From Desulfovibrio oxyclinae DSM 11498 (GTDB taxonomy: Bacteria; Desulfobacterota; Desulfovibrionia; Desulfovibrionales; Desulfovibrionaceae), in the NCBI RefSeq assembly GCF_000375485.1, contig NZ_AQXE01000010.1, forward strand, positions 68,046 to 132,045: DNA of 64,000 bases, read 5' to 3'. This document shows positions 17,002-25,848 of the stretch, piece after piece (position 1 is the stretch's first letter; every line of letters starts with the position of its first letter). The position numbers were made by a program, and so were the translations under genes. The notes beneath the pieces were generated by a model. The model was not told the origin of the DNA. It ran no database searches and saw only the letters and a program-made list of their open reading frames with translations.

Positions 17002-17928
17002 CTAATCCACCGAATAACGGTGCAGCCAGTGCTCGTAATCTTCGTTTTCGCCCTTGAGGATCTTAAAGAACTCGGTCTGCAACGCCTTGGTGACGTCCCC
17101 GGCCTTGCCTTCTCCCACCTGACGACGGTCAATCTCGCGGATCGGGGTCAGCTCGGCGGCGGTGCCGGTGAAGAACACTTCGTCGGCGGTGTAAAGCATG
17201 TCGCGGCCGATGGCCATTTCGCGGACTTCGTATCCCAGATCGGATGCGAGCTGAATAACGGAGTCGCGGGTCAGGCCGCCCAGCACCTGCGAGAGATGCG
17301 GGGTGTAGAGCACTTCGTCCTTGACCATGAAGATGTTCTCGCCGGACCCTTCGGCAACGTGGCCAGTGGTGTCGAGCAGGATGGCTTCGTCGTAACCGTC
17401 AGCAACGGCCTCGGTCTTTGCCAGAACGGAGTTCACGTAGTTGCCGCAGGCTTTGGCCTTGGTCATCATCACGTTCACGTGGTGACGGGTGTAGGAGCTG
17501 CAGCGGACGCGGATGCCCTTTTCAAGCGCCTCGTCGCCCAGATACGCGCCCCACGGCCAGGTGGCGATGCACACGCGGATCGGGTTGTTGCCGGGATGAA
17601 CGCCCATGGCGCCATCGCCCACGAAGACCAGCGGACGAACGTAGGCGCCCTTGAGCTTGTTGGCCTTGAGGGTTTCGTCGGTGGCCTGAACCAGCTCTTC
17701 GAGGCTGTAGGGCACCTTGATGCCGAGAATCTTGGCGGAATCCAGTAGACGGACCATGTGTTCCTTCAGACGGAAGACCTCGGAGCTGCCGTCGGTGCAT
17801 TCGTAAGCGCGAATGCCTTCGAAAACGCCCGTGCCGTAATGAAGGGCGTGGGTAAGGACATGGACGTTAGCCTGCTCCCAGGGGACCAGTTCGCCGTCGA
17901 ACCAGATGTACTCGGACTGTTGAACCAT
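17002..17928 (-). CDS. ilvE: Branched-chain amino acid aminotransferase
   Basis: PLP-dependent fold-type IV transaminase for the last step of Val, Leu and Ile synthesis. The 308-residue protein begins 'YIWFDGELVPWEQANVHVLTHALHYGTGVFEGIRAY'-like sequence. The PLP-binding lysine is in 'MMTKAKACGNYVNSVLAK'; 'EAILLDTTGHVAEGSGENIF' and 'SVIQLASDLG' follow. AAGGAG precedes the ATG. It is a single gene between its own terminator and a divergent promoter region, about 41 kb from ilvBNC. Confidence 0.95.
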   Translation of the reverse strand: MVQQSEYIWFDGELVPWEQANVHVLTHALHYGTGVFEGIRAYECTDGSSEVFRLKEHMVRLLDSAKILGIKVPYSLEELVQATDETLKANKLKGAYVRPLVFVGDGAMGVHPGNNPIRVCIATWPWGAYLGDEALEKGIRVRCSSYTRHHVNVMMTKAKACGNYVNSVLAKTEAVADGYDEAILLDTTGHVAEGSGENIFMVKDEVLYTPHLSQVLGGLTRDSVIQLASDLGYEVREMAIGRDMLYTADEVFFTGTAAELTPIREIDRRQVGEGKAGDVTKALQTEFFKILKGENEDYEHWLHRYSVD

Positions 17929-18280
17929 TTCTATGCTCTCCTTAATGGGTATTTCCCGACTATTGAACGAATGAAGCTAATAAAAGGCGGTGCCGTGGTC
18001 AAGAATCGACGTAAAAAAGACGGACACAAAACGGTTCTTCAACCTCCCGGCTTCCCCTTGTTTTTTCCAATGAAAAAGCTTTTGCGAAACATATTCACCC
18101 GAACTGAAAGAAACGGGCTTTTTCTTCCGCTGCTTTGGAAACGCAACCCCTCGTCTTCAATGGGATTTCATACCTTCAAAAACCTTTTCGGAAAACAAAT
18201 TTCACTTTGACAGCGGCCATGGGGCGCGGATATGAAAACAAGTTCCAACAAAAACCTTTCAACAGCGAGGAGTTCCGTCC
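17929..18280. other. Divergent promoter region between ilvE and alaC
   Basis: 352 bases without a gene, more AT-rich than its surroundings, with many A and T runs. The only well-formed element is a sigma-70 type promoter near the right end (listed separately). No open frame here shows a recognisable protein. Confidence 0.6.
18207..18236 (+). promoter_or_regulatory. Promoter of the alaC-hom-apgM operon
   Basis: Perfect TTGACA (18207-18212), 18-base spacer, then TATGAA (18231-18236), four of six to consensus. It lies about 45 bases before the alaC start, which has a GAGGAG ribosome site. Confidence 0.55.
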
Positions 18281-19456
18281 ATGCAGCAATTCGCCCGCGT
18301 GCACCGGCTGCCGCCCTATGTCTTCGCTCAGGTCAACGAACTGAAGATGAAGATGCGCCACCAGGGCGCCGACATCATCGACCTGGGCATGGGCAACCCC
18401 GACGTGCCCACCCCCAAGCATATCCTGGACAAGCTCAGCGAGGCGGCGTACCGCCCCGGCAACTCCCGCTATTCGGCGTCCAAGGGCATCAAGGGGCTGC
18501 GCAAGGCGATAGCGGACTGGTACAAGCGCCGCTATGACGTCTACCTCGACAAGGACATGGAGACCTGTGTCACCATGGGTGCCAAGGAAGGACTCGCGCA
18601 CCTCGCGCTGGTCATGCTCACGCCCGGCGACGTGGTGCTCGCACCGGATCCGGCCTACCCCATCCATCCTTACGCATCCATCATCGCGGGGGCCGACGTG
18701 CGCCGCGTGCCCATTGGCAAGGACCGGGACTTCTTCGAGGATCTCAAGGTCGCCGTCACGCACAGCTGGCCGCGCCCCAAGCTGCTGATCATCAACTTCC
18801 CGCACAACCCCACCACCGAGTGCGTGGATATCGCGTTCTTCCAGCGCATCGTGGATTTCGCCAAGGAGCACGAACTCTACGTCATCCACGACCTCGCCTA
18901 CGCGGATTTCACCTTTGACGGTTACGAAGCGCCGAGCTTCCTGCAGGCGGACGGGGCCAAGGACGTGGGCGTCGAGTTCTTCTCGCTCACCAAGAGCTAC
19001 TCCATGGCCGGCATGCGCGTGGGCTTCTGCTGCGGCAATCAGGACATGGTTCAGGCGCTCACCAGAATCAAGAGTTATCTTGACTACGGCATCTATACTC
19101 CAATACAGGTGGCAGCCACGCACGCATTAAACGGTGATCAGGAATGCGTGACCGAGATCATGGACATCTACAAGGATCGGCGTGACGCCCTGTGCGAGGG
19201 CCTCAACCGCATCGGCTGGGAAGTGGAACCGCCCAAGGCGACCATGTTCCTGTGGGCCCAGATTCCCGAGGAATTCAGGCACATGGGATCTGTCGAGTTT
19301 TCCAAGATGCTCCTGAAGGAAGCGGAAGTGGCCGTCTCTCCGGGACTCGGCTTCGGCCAGTACGGCGACGACCACGTGCGGTTCGCCTTCGTGGAAAACC
19401 GTCACCGAACCAATCAGGCAATACGAAATCTGCGAAAATTCTTCGCAAAGGGGTAA
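18281..19456 (+). CDS. alaC: AlaC-like class I aminotransferase (glutamate-pyruvate type)
   Basis: PLP fold-type I transaminase. The 391-residue sequence closely follows E. coli AlaC through '[18 protein letters not shown]', '[18 protein letters not shown]', 'GYSASKGI'-type region, '[16 protein letters not shown]', '[16 protein letters not shown]' and the PLP lysine in '[16 protein letters not shown]'. AlaC makes alanine from pyruvate and glutamate. The AlaC/DapL/aspartate aminotransferase subfamilies are close, so substrate is not certain. Homoserine dehydrogenase follows after six bases, so an aspartate-family role is the alternative. Confidence 0.82.
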   Translation: MQQFARVHRLPPYVFAQVNELKMKMRHQGADIIDLGMGNPDVPTPKHILDKLSEAAYRPGNSRYSASKGIKGLRKAIADWYKRRYDVYLDKDMETCVTMGAKEGLAHLALVMLTPGDVVLAPDPAYPIHPYASIIAGADVRRVPIGKDRDFFEDLKVAVTHSWPRPKLLIINFPHNPTTECVDIAFFQRIVDFAKEHELYVIHDLAYADFTFDGYEAPSFLQADGAKDVGVEFFSLTKSYSMAGMRVGFCCGNQDMVQALTRIKSYLDYGIYTPIQVAATHALNGDQECVTEIMDIYKDRRDALCEGLNRIGWEVEPPKATMFLWAQIPEEFRHMGSVEFSKMLLKEAEVAVSPGLGFGQYGDDHVRFAFVENRHRTNQAIRNLRKFFAKG

Positions 19457-19462
19457 TATCAG

Positions 19463-20773
19463 ATGAAAAGTGTGAAACTCGGACTCGCCGGATTCGGAAC
19501 CGTCGGCTCCGGCCTTGCCGCAATCCTCGAAGAAAACGGGGAATGGATCGAACGCCGCATCGGACGCAGGCTTGAAATCGCCACCGTGGTGGTGCGCGAC
19601 CTCAACAAGCCCCGCGCCGCAGCAACCGCTCCCGGCACCGAGTTCACCACGGACCTCACCCGACTCACCACGGACCCCGAAATTGACATCGTGGTGGAAT
19701 GCATGGGCGGTCTGGATTCCGCATATGACCTGATCCGGTCCGCGCTCGAAGCGGGCAAGCACGTTGTCACAGCCAACAAGCATCTGCTCGCTGAGCGCGG
19801 GCCGGAACTGTTCGCCATCGCTCGGGAAAACGGCACAGGGCTGTCCTTCGAGGCCAGCTGCGCCGGTGGCATCCCCATCGTTCAGACGCTCAAGAACAGC
19901 CTCGCGGGAGATCGCGTGCTGGAAATGCTCGGCATCCTGAACGGCACGGCGAACTATATTCTTTCCGAAATGACCACCAAGGGCATGGATTTCGCCACCG
20001 CCCTGTCCAAGGCGCAGGACCTCGGTTATGCCGAGGCCGATCCGACCTTCGACGTGGAGGGCTTCGACGCCGCGCACAAGCTCTGCGTCCTGTCCCGCCT
20101 CGCGTTCGGGCTGGACTATCCCCTTTCAGAACTGCCGATTCAGGGCATCACCGCCGTGACCCCGCTGGACATCGAGCTGGCCCGCGAATTCGGCTACCGC
20201 ATCAAGCTCATGGCGCACGCCCGCGTGGTGGACGGCAAGATTGAGGCGGGCGTGCACCCGGCGCTGGTCAAGTACACCTTCCTGCTGGCCCGCGTTGGCG
20301 GCAACTACAACGCCGTGCGCGTGGTGGGCAACGCCGTGGGTCCGGTCATGCTGCACGGCCAGGGCGCGGGCGACACACCCACCGGCAGCGCCGTCCTGGC
20401 CGACATCATCGACCTCGCCAAGCACATCGACCGTAGCGGCTGCGACGAAGCGTATCGCCCGGACAACACCGGTTTCCGCAACGCGGATATCCCGTTGGCC
20501 GAAATCCTGCCGCCGGAGGAATCCCGCAGCAGCTATTATTTCCGATTCACCGTGGCGGACCGCCCCGGCGTCATGGCTGCCATCTCCAAGAGCATGGCCG
20601 ACCACTCCATCTCCATCGCCCAGGCGGTACAGAAAGGCGACGAACAGTCCGAAGGCGTTCCCGTGGTCTTCATCACCCACGAATCCCGCGCCCGCGACGT
20701 AGCCGCCTGCATTGACGAAATCGACGCCATGGACTTCACTGTTCAGCCCTGCGTAAGCTTCAGAATCCTCTAA
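19463..20773 (+). CDS. hom: Homoserine dehydrogenase
   Basis: NAD(P)H-dependent reduction of aspartate semialdehyde to homoserine, the branch point to Thr and Met. The 436-residue protein has a Rossmann motif 'LGLAGFGTVGSGLA', 'VVTANKHLLAERG', the catalytic-domain block 'GILNGTANYILSEMT' with 'LGYAEADPTFDVEG', and a C-terminal ACT domain (about 350-430, 'YYFRFTVADRPGVMAAI') for feedback by threonine. Neighbours: alaC six bases upstream and the ApgM-type gene ten bases downstream, suggesting one homoserine/threonine operon. Confidence 0.96.
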   Translation: MKSVKLGLAGFGTVGSGLAAILEENGEWIERRIGRRLEIATVVVRDLNKPRAAATAPGTEFTTDLTRLTTDPEIDIVVECMGGLDSAYDLIRSALEAGKHVVTANKHLLAERGPELFAIARENGTGLSFEASCAGGIPIVQTLKNSLAGDRVLEMLGILNGTANYILSEMTTKGMDFATALSKAQDLGYAEADPTFDVEGFDAAHKLCVLSRLAFGLDYPLSELPIQGITAVTPLDIELAREFGYRIKLMAHARVVDGKIEAGVHPALVKYTFLLARVGGNYNAVRVVGNAVGPVMLHGQGAGDTPTGSAVLADIIDLAKHIDRSGCDEAYRPDNTGFRNADIPLAEILPPEESRSSYYFRFTVADRPGVMAAISKSMADHSISIAQAVQKGDEQSEGVPVVFITHESRARDVAACIDEIDAMDFTVQPCVSFRIL

Positions 20774-20782
20774 GGAAGGCAT

Positions 20783-21970
20783 ATGAAATTTCTCTTTCTC
20801 GTTGCCGACGGCATGGGCGACTGGCCGCACGAGGCACTCGGACACCGCACACCACTTGAAGCGGCGAACACGCCCGCCATGGATGAACTGGCCCGCACCG
20901 GCATGGTCGGCCGCTGCGCAACCATCCCGAAATCCATGCCCCCGGGATCCGACGTGGCCAACATGGCACTGCTCGGGTTCGACCCCGAAAAGTACCACAC
21001 GGGACGCGGCCCCATCGAGGCCGCCGCGCAAAATCTTCAGGCAGGCAAGGATGACCTGATCTGGCGCATGAACCTCGTGACCGTCGAGGACTACGGTCCG
21101 GACGGCATCATGCGCGATTACTCGGCCGGCCACATCGAGACCGAGCAGTCCAGACCGCTCGTGGAGAAGATGCAGGAGCTGGTAGGCAACGACACCTACA
21201 GCTTTGTTCCGGGCGTCCAGTACCGGCACCTGCTGGTGCAGAAAGACGGCGCGCTCGACGCAGAGGCGGAGCTGGACATCAACCCGCCCCACGACATTCT
21301 CGACAAGCCCATCAACCGCGACATGCAGCGCTATTCGCGCAACCCCGAGTTCTGGGATCTGTTGCAGGAAGCCCGTGAAATTCTGGTAAGGAACGGAACC
21401 ACGCGCGCCAACGCCATCTGGCCGTGGGGTCAGGGCCGTCCGCTCTCACTCCCCGGCTTTGAGAATCTTTTCGGCATGAAGGGTGCTGTCATATCCGCAG
21501 TGGACCTTATCAAGGGCCTCGGTTTCGCATCCGGCATGGAGGTCATCGATGTTCCCGGCGCAACAGGGCTGCTGGATACCAACTATGAAGGCAAAGTCGA
21601 AGCCGCGCTCAAATTCCTTGAGACCGGCGACTTTGTTTTCGTCCACCTGGAAGGCCCGGACGAATGCGGTCATGGTGGCGACCCGGAGGAAAAGCGCGAG
21701 GCTATCGAACGTTTCGACAGCCGCGTGTTGGCCCCGCTTCGCGAGGCGCTCAGGAATGAGGAGACCGCATGGTTGGTCTGCTGTGACCACTACACCCCCT
21801 GTGTGGAACGCACGCATACCAAGGACCCGGTACCCTTCATTGTCAACGGTCCCGGATGCGAGGCATCCAACCTTGACAACTTCACGGAGAAGAGCGCAGA
21901 TTCGACAGGCATCCGCATAGAAGACGGACACGGCCTTCTGCCCTTCGCCGTCGAAAAAACAAGGAAATAG
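20783..21970 (+). CDS. apgM: ApgM-type phosphoglycerate mutase or homoserine kinase
   Basis: Alkaline-phosphatase-superfamily protein of 395 residues, archaeal-type cofactor-independent phosphoglycerate mutase family. It shows 'LFLVADGMGDWP' (metal-binding Asp), the catalytic-serine block 'MPPGSDVANMALLGFDP', 'HTGRGPIEAAA', 'VHLEGPDECGHGGDPEEK' and 'CCDHYTPC'. A subset of this family is annotated as proposed homoserine kinase (TIGR02535) because it neighbours homoserine dehydrogenase, as here. No thrB gene is seen in the window. Both functions stay open: the fold is clear, the substrate is inferred from context. Confidence 0.82.
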   Translation: MKFLFLVADGMGDWPHEALGHRTPLEAANTPAMDELARTGMVGRCATIPKSMPPGSDVANMALLGFDPEKYHTGRGPIEAAAQNLQAGKDDLIWRMNLVTVEDYGPDGIMRDYSAGHIETEQSRPLVEKMQELVGNDTYSFVPGVQYRHLLVQKDGALDAEAELDINPPHDILDKPINRDMQRYSRNPEFWDLLQEAREILVRNGTTRANAIWPWGQGRPLSLPGFENLFGMKGAVISAVDLIKGLGFASGMEVIDVPGATGLLDTNYEGKVEAALKFLETGDFVFVHLEGPDECGHGGDPEEKREAIERFDSRVLAPLREALRNEETAWLVCCDHYTPCVERTHTKDPVPFIVNGPGCEASNLDNFTEKSADSTGIRIEDGHGLLPFAVEKTRK

Positions 21971-21973
21971 CCA

Positions 21974-22387
21974 ATGCCCCGGGAGTTCCCCCAGCCGGAG
22001 TTCCGATACCGCCACTTCGTCTCATACGGTGAAACCGACGCCATGGGCGTCCTGTACAACGCCGAATACCTGCACCTCTTCGAGCGTGCCCGCAGCTTCG
22101 CCATGCGTGAGCTGGGCATGAGCTACGCAGAGGTGGAAAAACGCGGCGTCATCCTGCCCGTGCGCGAGGCCTGCTGCCGATACCGCAAGCCCGTGAGCTA
22201 CGATCAGGAAGTCATCGTGCGCGTGGGCGTGGAGGAATGGAAAAAAGCCTCCATGCGTTTCGCCTACGAAATCCGCGACGCGGACATGTCCACGGTTTAC
22301 GCCACAGGCATGACCGAACACGCCTGCGTGTCCCCGGACGGACGCATCGTTCGCTGCCCGGACTGGCTGCGCGACCTGTTCCGATAA
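21974..22387 (+). CDS. YbgC-like hotdog-fold acyl-CoA thioesterase
   Basis: A 137-residue hotdog-fold protein of the 4-hydroxybenzoyl-CoA thioesterase/YbgC group. The signature 'VSYGETDAMGVLYNAEYLHL' holds the catalytic aspartate; 'FERARSFAMRELGMSY' and 'VREACCRYRKPVSYDQ' follow. It starts three bases after the apgM stop and is probably the last gene of that operon. Family members hydrolyse short-chain or aromatic acyl-CoA, or act with the Tol-Pal system; no tol genes are near, so the substrate is unknown. Confidence 0.87.
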   Translation: MPREFPQPEFRYRHFVSYGETDAMGVLYNAEYLHLFERARSFAMRELGMSYAEVEKRGVILPVREACCRYRKPVSYDQEVIVRVGVEEWKKASMRFAYEIRDADMSTVYATGMTEHACVSPDGRIVRCPDWLRDLFR

Positions 22388-22475
22388 CCTTCGCCCACCA
22401 CCGCTTTCTCTGAAATGGCTTGCCGTTACGGCAGGCACATTGTTTTCGTACGAGCATCAAACGGGAAAACACATC

Positions 22476-23264
22476 ATGAAACTCGACGTTCACACACACG
22501 CATTCCATCCGAAAATTGCCGACAAGGTCCTACAGCAGCTGCACGGTCATTACGGGATTGCGCCCGTCGGCACCGGCACCCCCTGCGATCTGCTCGACCG
22601 AGCGGACAAGGCCGGGCTGGACGGAGTGGTGATCCACACCGCCGCCACCGATCCCTCGCAGGTCATTCCCGCCAACAACTGGGCACTTGAGCTCATGGCC
22701 GGTGACCCGCGCATCATCGCCTTCGGCACCATGCATCCGGGCTATGACCGCATCGAGGAAGAGTTGCAGCGGCTGGAGCGCAAAGGTATCAAGGGCCTGA
22801 AATTCCATCCCGACTTTCAGGGATTTAGAATGGATGATCCCGAATTCTACGAACTCATGGAAATCGTGAACGGTCGTTTCACACTCATGTTCCACGTGGG
22901 CGACGTGCTGCCGCCGGACAAAAACCCCTCCTGCCCCAAAAAACTGGCCGCCATTCGCGAGACATTCCCGGAGCCGACCATCATCGCCGCACACATGGGT
23001 GGCTATCGTCACTGGGACCACGTTCTGGAATACCTCTGCGGCAAGGACGTCTATTTCGACACCTCCAGCACGCTCGAATTCGTGGACGACAAACTTCTCG
23101 GCGACCTCGCGAATCATCACGGACTTGAGCACCTGCTGTTCGGCAGCGACTACCCCCTCTACGACCCGGGCGGGGAGCTGCATACCCTTGAACATCGGCT
23201 CGGTCTGAACGGCAGCCAGATGGAAAGGATTCTCACCCACGCGTCCGTCCTGCTGGACGTGTAA
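22476..23264 (+). CDS. Amidohydrolase-superfamily TIM-barrel metal hydrolase
   Basis: A 262-residue protein of the amidohydrolase-2 type. Metal ligands are suggested by 'LDVHTHAFHPKI' (HxH on strand 1), 'KGLKFHPDFQG', 'MFHVGDVLP', 'IIAAHMGGYRHW' and 'LLFGSDYPLYDPGGEL' (terminal Asp). The ATG at 22476 begins the family homology; the longer frame from 22440 is unlikely. Relatives include decarboxylases and small-ring hydrolases. Substrate unknown. It may be transcribed apart from the oxidoreductase genes that follow. Confidence 0.85.
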   Translation: MKLDVHTHAFHPKIADKVLQQLHGHYGIAPVGTGTPCDLLDRADKAGLDGVVIHTAATDPSQVIPANNWALELMAGDPRIIAFGTMHPGYDRIEEELQRLERKGIKGLKFHPDFQGFRMDDPEFYELMEIVNGRFTLMFHVGDVLPPDKNPSCPKKLAAIRETFPEPTIIAAHMGGYRHWDHVLEYLCGKDVYFDTSSTLEFVDDKLLGDLANHHGLEHLLFGSDYPLYDPGGELHTLEHRLGLNGSQMERILTHASVLLDV

Positions 23265-23379
23265 CCGTTCACGGTTTCCTCCTGCCGTTTGCCGAATTGC
23301 TTTTGTGAAAGCGCAGGGAGTTTGCTAAAAAAGAAGCCTCGAAGGATTGCATTACAGTCAACCAAGGAGGAGGCTTGGC

Positions 23380-23670
23380 ATGAGCAAACAGTCCATCTGC
23401 GCGTGGCAGCGGCTGGAACCGGGAGCGGCCATTCGCGATCCCGGCAACGCCGCCGCGCTCAAGACAGGCGACTGGCGGACGCTCGTCCCCGTATTGAACG
23501 AGGATGAGTGCATCAAGTGCACCATGTGTGCGGTATTCTGTCCCGAGTTCTGCATTTCGGAACACGAGGACGGTTTTTTCCGTCCGGACCTGAACTACTG
23601 CAAGGGCTGCGGCATCTGCGCCAACGAATGCCCCAAGACCGCCATCACGATGGTCATGGAGGAAAAGTAG
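23380..23670 (+). CDS. 2-oxoacid:ferredoxin oxidoreductase, delta (2[4Fe-4S]) subunit
   Basis: Ferredoxin-like subunit of 96 residues with two CXXCXXCXXXC clusters: CIKCTMCAVFCPEFC and CKGCGICANECPKTA. It carries electrons from the catalytic cluster to external ferredoxin. The ATG at 23380 has AAGGAGG upstream; an earlier in-frame start at 23347 has no support. The alpha gene starts two bases after its stop. Confidence 0.93.
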   Translation: MSKQSICAWQRLEPGAAIRDPGNAAALKTGDWRTLVPVLNEDECIKCTMCAVFCPEFCISEHEDGFFRPDLNYCKGCGICANECPKTAITMVMEEK

Positions 23671-23671
23671 C

Positions 23672-24844
23672 ATGGCACGCAGAATCGGAACCGAAGTATC
23701 CCTGGCAGTGGCGGATGCGGTCAAAATGGCCGCGCCGGACGTGATTTCCGCCTACCCCATCACCCCCCAGACCCACATCGTGGAAGAGCTGTCCGAATTC
23801 GTGGCGAACGGAGAGCTTGATGCAGAGTACATTCCTGTAGAGTCCGAGCACTCAGCCATGAGCGCGGCGGTGGGCGCCGCGGCGGCCGGAGCGCGCGTCT
23901 ACACGGCCACGTCTTCGCAGGGACTGGCGCTGATGCACGAGATTCTGTTCATCGCATCCAGTATGCGGCTGCCAATGGTCATGACCGTGGCCAACCGCTC
24001 CCTGTCCGGCCCCATCTCCATCTGGAACGACCACTCCGACATCATGGCCGAACGCGACATAGGCTGGGTCCAGCTGTTCGTGGAGAATGGTCAGGAAGCG
24101 CTCGAATTCACGTGGGCCGCATTCCGCATCGGCGAAGACAAGCGGGTGATGCTGCCCGTGGTGGTCAACATGGACGGCTTCATCATGTCCCACATGATCG
24201 AACCCATCACCATCCCGGACCAGGAGGTGGTGGACGCCTTCCTGAAGCCGTATGAACCGCAGATCAAGCTGGACACCGCCGATCCCGTCACCTTCGGGCC
24301 GGTTGGCGTCCCAGAGGTCTACCTCGAAGCCAAAAAGCAGTGTGAACAAGCGCTTCTCGACTCCAAGGCCGTGGTCAGCGAGGTGATAGATGACCTCAAC
24401 CACACGTTCGGCAGACAGTACGGACTGGTGGAGACCAACGGCGCCGAGGATGCGGAAACCGTCATAGTGACCATGGGGTCACTCGGCGAATCCGTCATGA
24501 CCGCCGTTGATCGCATGAACGCCAATGGCAAAGCCGTGAGACAGGCTCGCATCCGTCTCTGGAGACCCTTCCCGGTCGAGGAATTCATGGACGCGGTCAG
24601 CGGCGCCAAAAAGCTGGTCGTAATCGACCGCGCCATAAGCCCTGGTTCCGTCAACGGTCCCGTGGCGCAGGAGTTGAAAAGCGTCTTCTACGGTCGCCTT
24701 GATGCTCCGGAAATCGTCAACGTCATTGCCGGAATAGGCGGACGCGACGTGCCGGTGGACGACTTCGTGCAGATGGTCGAGTTGGCAGAAAAGGGCGAAC
24801 TGGCCGAAACCTACACGCTCTGGGGGTTGGACAGCGATGCTTAA
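23672..24844 (+). CDS. 2-oxoacid:ferredoxin oxidoreductase, alpha subunit
   Basis: Alpha subunit (390 residues) of the four-subunit pyruvate/2-oxoacid:ferredoxin oxidoreductase that makes acyl-CoA, CO2 and reduced ferredoxin. Typical blocks: 'VISAYPITPQTHIVEEL', 'VESEHSAMSAAVGAAAAGAR', 'TSSQGLALMHEIL' and 'NRSLSGPISIWNDHSD'. This is close to PorA; substrate choice (pyruvate versus branched-chain or 2-ketoglutarate) is not decided by these motifs. Its end overlaps the beta gene by eight bases. Confidence 0.9.
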   Translation: MARRIGTEVSLAVADAVKMAAPDVISAYPITPQTHIVEELSEFVANGELDAEYIPVESEHSAMSAAVGAAAAGARVYTATSSQGLALMHEILFIASSMRLPMVMTVANRSLSGPISIWNDHSDIMAERDIGWVQLFVENGQEALEFTWAAFRIGEDKRVMLPVVVNMDGFIMSHMIEPITIPDQEVVDAFLKPYEPQIKLDTADPVTFGPVGVPEVYLEAKKQCEQALLDSKAVVSEVIDDLNHTFGRQYGLVETNGAEDAETVIVTMGSLGESVMTAVDRMNANGKAVRQARIRLWRPFPVEEFMDAVSGAKKLVVIDRAISPGSVNGPVAQELKSVFYGRLDAPEIVNVIAGIGGRDVPVDDFVQMVELAEKGELAETYTLWGLDSDA

Positions 24845-25796
24845 AGATATCGACCTGAGCGGTGTCGACAAGACGAAGCTCAAGGAAATTCACAAGATGG
24901 AATCCATGGTCTCCTCGGGACACCGCGCCTGTCAGGGGTGCGGCGAGGTACTGGCCATGGGCATGGTCACCCGTGTGGCCGGTCCGGATACCATAGTATG
25001 CAACGCCACCGGCTGCATGGAAATCATCAGCTCCCCCTACCCGCAGACCGCCTGGAAGGTGCCGTGGATTCACGTGGCCTTCGAAAATGCGGGGGCAGTG
25101 GCATCGGGCGTGGAAGCAGCCATCAAGGCACTTCACCGCAAAGGAAAAGTCTCGTCAAAACCGAATATCCTGTGCTTCGGCGGCGATGGCGCCACGGCGG
25201 ACATCGGCTTCGGCTCCCTGTCCGGAGCCATGGAGCGCGGGCACAATCTGCTCTACGTCTGTCTCGACAACGAGGCATACATGAACACGGGTATTCAGCG
25301 TTCAAGCTCTACGCCTTACGGTGCATCCACCACTACTTCGCCCTGCGGCACGGAGAGCATAGGCCAACACACGCAGAAGAAGAACATGCCGCGCATCATC
25401 GCAGAGCACGGCGTGCCATACGTTGCCACGGCCAGCCCGAGCCATCCCACGGACCTCATGGACAAGGTAGCCAAGGCGCTCGCCGTGGACGGCCCGGCCT
25501 ATCTGCATATCTACTCCCCCTGCCCCACCGGCTGGGGAAGCAAGGGCGAAAAATCCATCGAGATCGCCAAACTCGCGGTGGAAACCAACCTGTTCCCACT
25601 CTATGAAGTGGTGGGTGGCCGATTCGGCTTCACCAAAAAGATCAAGAAGGTCAAGCCCATCGGCGACTACCTGAAGCTTCAGCGCCGCTTCCGGCACCTC
25701 ACGGAGAAGGAAATCGGCTTCATCCAGCAAACGGTGGAAGATAATTACGAGGAGCTTGAACGGTTCTGTCAGGCTACCGCCAAGTGTGAAGAATAA
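24837..25796 (+). CDS. 2-oxoacid:ferredoxin oxidoreductase, beta (TPP) subunit
   Basis: Thiamine-diphosphate and [4Fe-4S]-binding beta subunit, 319 residues. Cluster cysteines appear in 'RACQGCGEV', 'CNATGCMEI' and 'SPCPTGWG'. The TPP-binding stretch is 'CFGGDGATADIGFGSLSGA' and 'CLDNEAYMNTGIQRS'. The set here is delta-alpha-beta; the gamma subunit lies at 13272-13817. A strong terminator follows. Confidence 0.93.
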   Translation: MLKDIDLSGVDKTKLKEIHKMESMVSSGHRACQGCGEVLAMGMVTRVAGPDTIVCNATGCMEIISSPYPQTAWKVPWIHVAFENAGAVASGVEAAIKALHRKGKVSSKPNILCFGGDGATADIGFGSLSGAMERGHNLLYVCLDNEAYMNTGIQRSSSTPYGASTTTSPCGTESIGQHTQKKNMPRIIAEHGVPYVATASPSHPTDLMDKVAKALAVDGPAYLHIYSPCPTGWGSKGEKSIEIAKLAVETNLFPLYEVVGGRFGFTKKIKKVKPIGDYLKLQRRFRHLTEKEIGFIQQTVEDNYEELERFCQATAKCEE

Positions 25797-25835
25797 AAAA
25801 TCCCCCGCATCGAAACGATGCGGGGGATTCTTCGT
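25797..25835. terminator. Bidirectional terminator between the oxidoreductase beta gene and dgt
   Basis: AAAAAA, then a 12-bp stem (TCCCCCGCATCG with CGATGCGGGGGA) with an AAA loop, then TTCTTCGTT. Serves both convergent genes. Confidence 0.88.
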
Positions 25836-25848
25836 TGCTCGATCCGAA

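Noticed and set aside
15931..17748. A 605-codon open frame opposite dnaX and ilvE
   Set aside because: It crosses the terminator and both genes; composition and lack of motifs mark it as an antisense shadow.
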